DNA of 64,000 nucleotides from Nitzschia sp. DOCU1 (Eukaryota; Bacillariophyta; Bacillariophyceae; Bacillariales; Bacillariaceae). The stretch spans positions 868,001-932,000 of the forward strand of contig OX595989.1 in the NCBI GenBank assembly GCA_951394045.1, written 5' to 3'. Made by a program: the position numbers and the translations under genes. Below are positions 58,075-64,000 of this stretch, in pieces. Numbering within the stretch: position 1 is the first letter of the stretch; every line of letters starts with the position of its first letter. Below the pieces are notes generated by a model, which worked only from the letters and a program-made list of their open reading frames with translations, searched no databases and was not told where the DNA came from.

Positions 58075-59700
58075 TTACATTTGCCCTGCAAAGTTAGCGC
58101 TGTCCTTGGTCTCGATCTGTTCATATTTTCGCTTGGCTCCATTCTGTGGCTTCATAAGCGGCCACTTGCTTGTAATCTTGATGCGATTGGTGAAGAATTC
58201 CATAGCTCCATCTCCCGTAATGTCCATGTCTCCGTACTTGCTCTTGGTGCCATAGAGGCCACCAAACGAGAACGGCTCTCTGGGCACGGGGATACCAATG
58301 TTCACGCCTAACATGCTAGCACGAAACTTCGACAAGAACCATTCGGCACTTCCTCCATTGCTAGTGTAAATAGACGCAGCATTTCCGAAAGGATTGGCAT
58401 TCTCAATTGCAACGGCTTCCTCCCAAGTCGACGCCTCGTACACCGAGAGCACTGGACCAAAGACTTCTTCCTTCATCGTTCGATCTTCCGGAGAGGTGTG
58501 AAGAATAATTGTCGGGCCGATCCAACTGCCTTTGTCCTTCTTCCACGAACGCCCGTCTAACAAAATCTTGGCTCCACTCTTTTCAGCTTCTTCAATGTAC
58601 ATGTTGATCTTCTTGTAGGACACTTCGTCAATCACGGGCCCCAATTGACCAGGTCCATTCCCAGGCTCAATTTTCTTAGCCTTTTCGATAAGACTGCTCA
58701 ACAATTCTTCTTGCTTTCCCATGGTCATCAAGACGGATGCTGCCATGCACCGTTGTCCCGCACATCCTGCAAAGCTCACGCAAATATCGGATGCTGCACC
58801 CTCGACCTCACAGTCAGGCAGTGCGACTAGATGATTCTTGGCTCCACCCAAGGCAGTGCATCGTTTATCCAATGCTCGACAGCGGTTGCTCACAATCTTT
58901 GCTACCGGGCTGGATCCGACAAAGGTCACTGCTTTGACGGACGGATGGTCAATGATGGCTTCCACCGCCTCTCGAGTTCCCTGCACCATATTAAATACTC
59001 CAGGAGGAAATCCCGCCTTTTCAAAGAGGTCTGCCACCCGATGCATCGTCAAAGGAACCTTCTCACTCGGCTTCAACACTACAGTGTTCCCCATCACAAG
59101 GGCGATAGGAACGGTCCACATGGGCACCATAAAAGGAAAATTGAAAGGAACAATGCTGGCTACCACGCCCAAAGGATCTCGTCGGTCAATACAAGTGACT
59201 CCGCCAGATACTTGTAGATTACGACCCTGCGCCAACTGAGGAAGCGAACAAGCGTATTCGACCGTTTCATTTCCCTTGGCCACATCCGCCAATGCTTCTG
59301 TGATATTCTTGCCGTTCTCCTTGACAATCAGCTCGGCAAGTTCTTGCGCGTGCTCTCTAATAAGGGCATGAAAATTCATCATCTGCGAGTCGTCAAAATG
59401 AGTAATGTTAGTGTCAGTCCGAGTTTCCATCGCCAAGATCAGATTGTCGTCGAAACCTCAACCATCGTCGTCCATAATACGTACAATAGCAGCTCGCGCT
59501 TTGATGGTTATGCTTGACCAGGCCGGGAAAGCAGCCTCGGCAGCAGCAACAGCATCAGCGACATCAGCAGCAGTCGAGATTCCCACTTTGCCCACCGTGT
59601 GGAAATCGGCGGGGTTATTGACCTCCAGATATTCTCCTGACGACGGCGGAACAAACGAGCCTGCAATGTAGTTGTCAATGGTTACGACGTTCCCGTTCAT
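58075..59700 (-). CDS. Methylmalonate-semialdehyde dehydrogenase (acylating)
   Basis: Exons 59700..59485 and 59382..58075; 507 residues. It converts methylmalonate semialdehyde (and malonate semialdehyde) to propionyl-CoA (acetyl-CoA) with NAD and CoA, in valine and thymine/uracil catabolism. Features: DNYIAGSFVPPSSGEYLEV, GVVASIVPFNFPFMVPMW, VLKPSEKVPLT, GGAKNHLVALPD and the catalytic Cys in GCAGQRCMAAS. These distinguish MMSDH from other ALDHs. Donor GTACGT at 59484 gives RAAIMMNFHALIREH, matching the family. The enzyme is usually mitochondrial, but no presequence is visible from the Met at 59700. Either an upstream exon is missed or this copy is cytosolic. Confidence 0.93.
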
Positions 59701-60591
59701 GGTCACGAAATCAACGATGGCCCGATAGCAAGAAAGCAACCGATAATCTTATAGCGTCCTGTAGACTTCAAACTCGTTCCGAAGGTGAAGTTTGGAGTTG
59801 TTGATGCCAGGTTTCACTTTCAATGCTGCTGCTTCACAACTTTGGTGCCACGATCGATGTTCTCGCACGTAATTCGTTTTCACACAGAAAGTGGAGTGAG
59901 ATCTTGTGAAGCAGGACGAGGTCTCCCTAGCCCTTTCTTACGAGGTCGAAAGTACGTCATCCTTTGGCGGAAAAGTGAGATGCAGCGGCCAGACGCTGAG
60001 AACTGTGAAAAGCGAAGGTTTCGGTTTATCGTGGATGTTACCGTGTCTCATCAACTCTCCAATCGTGTTCCAAGCACGCTATCACGGGTCCCTTCAACAA
60101 GAACTTATGTGTAGTCGAATCAGAAGACTCGACTGCGTGAACTGCCCCCTGGTACGTTTTGTACACACTGACTTGTCAACGATCGCGACCCAACGCGCTT
60201 TTCCATGGCCGTTGTCGGCGTGTTTGATCAACGGAATGTCTCCACATCCAATCGCCACCATCGTCGTGCTTCACGATTGCGACACCACCATCCACCGAGT
60301 GCACACAAAACACGACACCTTCCAAAACTATCTCTTCGAGCCCAAGAACAAGCATCAACACCATAGCATTGACTTGTCTTGAAATCATCACATTTCCTCA
60401 ACAGTAATAAATCGCTACCATCTATTTGCCTCTTCTCTGAAGCATTTTTTTCCATTTCTTTCATTGTGAGAATTTCTGACGACGATCAGACGGCGAATTT
60501 CGAATTCCTGAGACACAACACCGCACGAGACCTCTTTCCTGACATACCCAATCTGCAGTTTTCCATCTATAAACACAACAACAATAATATC
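59701..60591. other. Divergent intergenic/promoter region
   Basis: Between MMSDH (-) and the helical unknown (+). No ORF with recognisable features. A CAACAACAATAATAT stretch precedes the ATG at 60592. Confidence 0.5.
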
Positions 60592-61554
60592 ATGCCATCT
60601 CAAGAATCAGCTGTTACCAATGCAAGATCATCCTTTGTGAACGCCGTGGCGGAGGGGATCAATACTCTGATGCAACAGTGTGGCTACAGCCGCGAACGCG
60701 CGACTTCCGCCCTCATGAGGGAGTTGAGCCGTGGCGACTCGAGCCGACCGAGTGACGATGAGGTGAGTTCTTGTGATTGTTTGTTGCCCCAAAGGGATGA
60801 CAGAGAAGGATGTTCTTTTGTTTCCTTTCCTCTGTGGGTTCGTGAAGAATCAATCGTATGCCGTTGCCGCGTCTGCTTGCTTTGTGCGATCACAACTCAT
60901 TCATATTTTCTTCTTTCTGTCGTGTTTCAGATCTTTGATACCATGAGACGGTATGGCCTGGGAATTGAAGAGGCATCTAGAACCATTATTGTAAGCAGAG
61001 CACTTCGTAAAGCCATGGATACCCATGCAAGTCCAGCCAAGGCGATCGAGCATCTCGCTTCGAAGATTGCTGTTAAGCGCCTTTTGTACGACTCGTCGGA
61101 AGAAGATCCCACTTCGGACGACGAGTTTCCACCTATCAGCGCCAACCTTCGTGTTGAGCCCATTTCCACCATGGAGCGCAACGTCTCCTCCACTAGAGCA
61201 AGGACTGCCCCCGTCCGAACGGCACGACTTGTATCCAATAGCGGCAAAGCCACCCGACCTCGCAAAGCGCCCACACCCAACAAACCTATCTTCCGTAAAC
61301 GATCCATTGACGAAATCGGCTCTGCCGACAAATCCGAGGAAGAGGAATTCGCAACGACTCGTGCTCGATCGGAATCCGTTTCCGAGGAGGTTTCGGCCAA
61401 AATTGCTCAGCAATCTGGTAGTGGCGACGAAACGCCAGTCGCGGAATCCGCGGCCCGGCCAGTCCGAGCCAAGCGCAGTCACAGCAGACCTGACGACGCG
61501 GAGCCATCATTATCTCAATCAAGCAACAAGCGCATCCGCAGCAATGATGCTTAG
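60592..61554 (+). CDS. Unknown nuclear-type protein with repeated helical motif
   Basis: Exons 60592..60762 and 60931..61554; 264 residues, phase 0. The N-terminal ~110 residues hold two related helical segments (GINTLMQQCGYSRERATSALMREL and IFDTMRRYGLGIEEASRTIIVSRAL) that look like an internal duplication of about 50 residues, possibly UBA-like in pattern. The C-terminal part is disordered, basic/acidic, with RPRKAP, RKRSIDE and a terminal SNKRIRSNDA suggesting nuclear localisation. The 168-nt intron has no stop in the reading frame, so retention would add 56 residues. No known domain is assigned. Confidence 0.65.
   Translation: MPSQESAVTNARSSFVNAVAEGINTLMQQCGYSRERATSALMRELSRGDSSRPSDDEVSSCDCLLPQRDDREGCSFVSFPLWVREESIVCRCRVCLLCAITTHSYFLLSVVFQIFDTMRRYGLGIEEASRTIIVSRALRKAMDTHASPAKAIEHLASKIAVKRLLYDSSEEDPTSDDEFPPISANLRVEPISTMERNVSSTRARTAPVRTARLVSNSGKATRPRKAPTPNKPIFRKRSIDEIGSADKSEEEEFATTRARSESVSEEVSAKIAQQSGSGDETPVAESAARPVRAKRSHSRPDDAEPSLSQSSNKRIRSNDA
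60763..60930 (+). other. In-frame 168-nt intron
   Basis: GTGAGT donor, TTTCAG acceptor, length divisible by three, no in-frame stop. The encoded Cys-rich peptide differs in character from its flanks, supporting true splicing. Confidence 0.7.
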
Positions 61555-61828
61555 AGACGCCTACGGAAACTAGATAGCCTTGTTACATCGGGCATTCTTC
61601 TCTAGGTACCACTTTTAAGTGTACCATAGACCTTCATTCTGCCGCTACGAACCTAGCTTACAATACCGTAGTTTGAATTAACATTTCTCATCATTACAGT
61701 TGATGCAAGTCATTCCCTAGATTAACATTTCAAATTAGAAGAAAATAAATCCCGAGCCCCTCCAAAGCGAGGACCCCAAGACTATATAATCACACACACA
61801 CTTTTTTAACAAAAACTTGTGCGCGCGT

Positions 61829-62775
61829 TTACTCTTTTTGCAAAGAATCACCTTCCTCCTCAGCAGGGCTGGAAAGGAACGCTCGGTTCTTGGCAGGGTG
61901 AGGAACATTGACCAACAACCATCCGCACATCCAGAATTCCGAGATAAGCATGGGAAGACTGAAAAGGAGTCCCATGTCACCATCGTATCCGGGAATGATG
62001 ATGAAGAAGATCGAGTTGATAATCAAGCAGGGTCCGGCAACGGTGACGATGTATCCCAACCAGCGGGGGAAGACACCCCACAAGACAATGGTCATACCCA
62101 ACAACAAGAGGAAGATTCCATTGAAGACTAGACAGACGCAATAGCAGAGAGGAAGGATTTGTGAGTGCGATTGAACTCGTGTGGCCGAAACAGCCGTTTC
62201 CACAGTTGCGAAAGCTTACCTTCTGCCATGACAATTCCGTACTTGTTGAGCAACAACATGATATACGTGATTTGAGTGCCGATAGGCGGCATGTTGTCCG
62301 AGTAGAAGTAGTTTTGGACGGTCTTGTAGATGGATTGATTCTCATCGACCATGACGACGGCAATGAACAAGAACAAAACGCTGATGGCCATGATGCCCAT
62401 CTGGATGACCTTGAAGACGATGATCAAGGAGGAAGTGGCGGGGTTGACTCCGGCGCCGATCAAGATCAAACCGAGCAAGACACCGACCATGGTATCGGCA
62501 ACGACGGTGAGGCCGTCGGACAAAAGGCCGACCTTGAACATTCCGATGCTGTCTCCGAGCTGGTAAACAGTCTTCTCGGGTTGTTGCCACTCAATGAGGA
62601 CCCATCGGATGGCGATGGTAGAGTAGATCATGCACACGATGGAGATGGCTTGGAAGATACCGGCCGTCAAGGCGGCACGTCGAAGGCGGCGTCCTCGCTT
62701 CTCCATCAAGGCAACGTTCTCTTGGTAGATGGCTTCTTCATCAGTCATCTGCACGAATTGCTGGTCGTCGGACAT
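61829..62775 (-). CDS. DUF4386-like multi-spanning membrane protein
   Basis: Exons 62775..62220 and 62127..61829; 284 residues, phase 1 junction. The Met at 62775 (MSDDQQFVQMTDEEAIYQ) is the first in the frame. Six or seven hydrophobic helices are visible, including AGIFQAISIVCMIYSTIAIRW, ADTMVGVLLGLILIGAGVNP, VFKVIQMGIMAISVLFLFIAV and FLLLLGMTIVLWGVFPRW. Helix order and the central LLIGAGVNPA..FKVIQ arrangement resemble DUF4386, bacterial-type membrane proteins of unknown function. The family call is tentative. Cytosolic termini are acidic. Confidence 0.78.
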
Positions 62776-63796
62776 GGTGTCGTAGTTGTTTGTGTGGTTA
62801 ACAAAGGAAAGAAACAAACAAGGGGTCTTCCTACGACCAGGAAATGAATTGTGAGGAAGAAGTCTCGATTGTCGTGCCTTCCAATGGAGGCTCCGTCATG
62901 GAACCATAATCTCGCCGAAGTGCAGGGATTTGGATGCTATCATGGCGTTGAACGGAAAATTTAATTAAGGGGATTGTAAGATGCGACATGGGAGATAGGA
63001 ATCTAAGACGTTCAATTGCTCGTGCAACTGTTCAAACTCAATAATGAATATACAAGTATATAGAAATAATATAATTATTTAGAGATTCGTCGAGCCTTGC
63101 CTGCCTAAGTAATTGAAATTCAAAGTTTTATTAGTAGGGATTGGGGATCGCTAGTGCGAGCACATCTCGCTGGTTGGAAGGAATCCGATTGGGATCGCTA
63201 GCGGCGGGTGTGTACTCGTATCGATGCGCATGCTTTTGGATGGTGGCACTCCGCTCAATCTTATGCAGTCCTCGTGGGTATGACATCACACATACGTACC
63301 CAGCCTGATCGCTTTTTAGGTGGGGTATTGTAACTATGATACTCTCTCTAGAGAGGGCTTCTACTATGAAAGCAGCTTAAGGGACTCTAGTAGAACAAGG
63401 AGCGATACGACAAACGAGAGATGAGCCTAGTAGTGAAATGAAAATTTACCACCTCTAGCTAGCTAGTGTATGTCTAGAGACTTGACAGCCTAGCAGAGTG
63501 GAACTACCGTAAGTGTAGAGGGATAAGCTAGTCGTCTACTCGTACAAGACGGCTGCCCGGAGGAAGGGAGAAGTATAAAAGCATCTTAGAGCTGCTCCTG
63601 GTTTCTTATTTGGAGGGCATGGATCATCTTCGTTCGTGTATCGATTGGGGCCCTGAGAGAAAAGATAGCTGCTACCCTTTGCGTCGTTGTGAAAGAATCA
63701 TTCGGTTCGAGACGACGCTTCTCGCCGAGCTCTTTCGGCCACTCCTTATTATACGCCGCAATACAATAAAATATTTCAAGGAGCCATCATTCATTT
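62776..63796. other. Intergenic sequence
   Basis: About 1 kb with scattered CTAG-containing short repeats (63340-63560, such as CTAGCTAGCTAG and TCTCTCTAGAGAG). A short ORF at 63610-63822 has no recognisable features. No RNA gene identified. Confidence 0.45.
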
Positions 63797-64000
63797 TCAA
63801 CCTCGCGATGATGGTGTACTAGCAGGCGAAGCACCCCGCGATGAATTTCTACTCCCCGAATAGCTCATTTCCAATAGTCCCTGCTGCTCCTCGTCATTCA
63901 TTATTTGTTTGTCTTTGGAAGGCGTACCAGGACGGTCTGTGTCTGAAGATCCTCCCATGGGCGGTGGTAACGCATCTGACGCATCAAAGGTATAATCGAT
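63797..64000 (-). CDS. C-terminal end of a gene cut by the window edge
   Basis: 68 codons open from the right edge to a TGA at 63799-63797. The translation is hydrophilic and Ser/Pro/Asp-rich (DALPPPMGGSSDTDRPGTPS, LLEMSYSGSRNSSRGASP), a typical disordered C-terminal tail. No function can be assigned. It could be chance, but the amino-acid bias is protein-like. Confidence 0.5.
   Translation of the reverse strand: MDYTFDASDALPPPMGGSSDTDRPGTPSKDKQIMNDEEQQGLLEMSYSGSRNSSRGASPASTPSSRG

Noticed and set aside
60379..60591. N-terminal extension of the helical unknown protein
   Set aside because: No ATG before 60592; the extension starts from a non-ATG codon.
63610..63822. 70-residue + strand ORF near the right edge
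   Set aside because: Short, no features, and overlaps the likely - strand C-terminus.

Overview
The window looks like nuclear DNA of a diatom, probably a pennate. The evidence is a DUF6824-type protein, short GT-AG introns (about 64-168 nt), N-terminal leaders with a plastid-type cleavage motif, a membrane cyclase-phosphodiesterase fusion, three TauE/SafE transporters with a Cys-rich luminal head, and Ty1/copia and tyrosine-recombinase retrotransposons. Gene models were spliced by hand from reading frame, splice consensus and protein continuity. Where several introns had to agree in phase, they did.

Layout. 1-9.2 kb: DUF6824 gene (its start may lie at or beyond the left edge), a Ser/Arg-rich protein (-), a Nudix hydrolase with a possible plastid leader (+), and a four-exon cyclase-PDE gene (-). 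9.9-14.6 kb: dienelactone-hydrolase-like enzyme (+), an acidic coiled-coil protein (-), a one-TM protein (+). 15-21.7 kb: a 2192-residue formin (-). 22.5-27 kb: NCA2-like protein (+) convergent with a membrane prolyl-4-hydroxylase-like protein (-). 27.6-44.5 kb: three TauE/SafE paralogues (+), separated by an LtrA-like membrane protein (-), an intact copia element with identical 313-bp LTRs, and a small LHC-superfamily one-helix protein (-). 44.6-47 kb: RS/RGG-rich protein (-) and a small unknown (+), sharing a promoter region with an E2F-like and a CCAAT site. 47.5-54.4 kb: an intact PAT/Ngaro-type tyrosine-recombinase retrotransposon on the - strand. 54.8-64 kb: a 5'-incomplete PIF1-like helicase, an unknown membrane protein, methylmalonate-semialdehyde dehydrogenase (-), an unknown helical protein, a DUF4386-like membrane protein (-), and the C-terminus of a gene cut by the right edge.

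The most interesting part is the 6956-bp PAT-like element. Its split direct repeats (A1-ORFs-B1-A2-B2) can be placed to the base. Each B repeat carries a palindrome at the predicted circle junction, and each A repeat a two-stem hairpin. Its first two ORFs overlap as ATGA, and a 14-bp-arm inverted repeat fills the gap before the reverse transcriptase. The copia element is also unusual: gag and pol are in the same frame and separated only by one UGA.

There is no operon-like logic. The host genes cover second-messenger signalling (cyclase/PDE), actin (formin), anion or sulfur-oxyanion transport (TauE/SafE cluster), organelle function (NCA2-like, LHC-like) and valine/pyrimidine catabolism (MMSDH).
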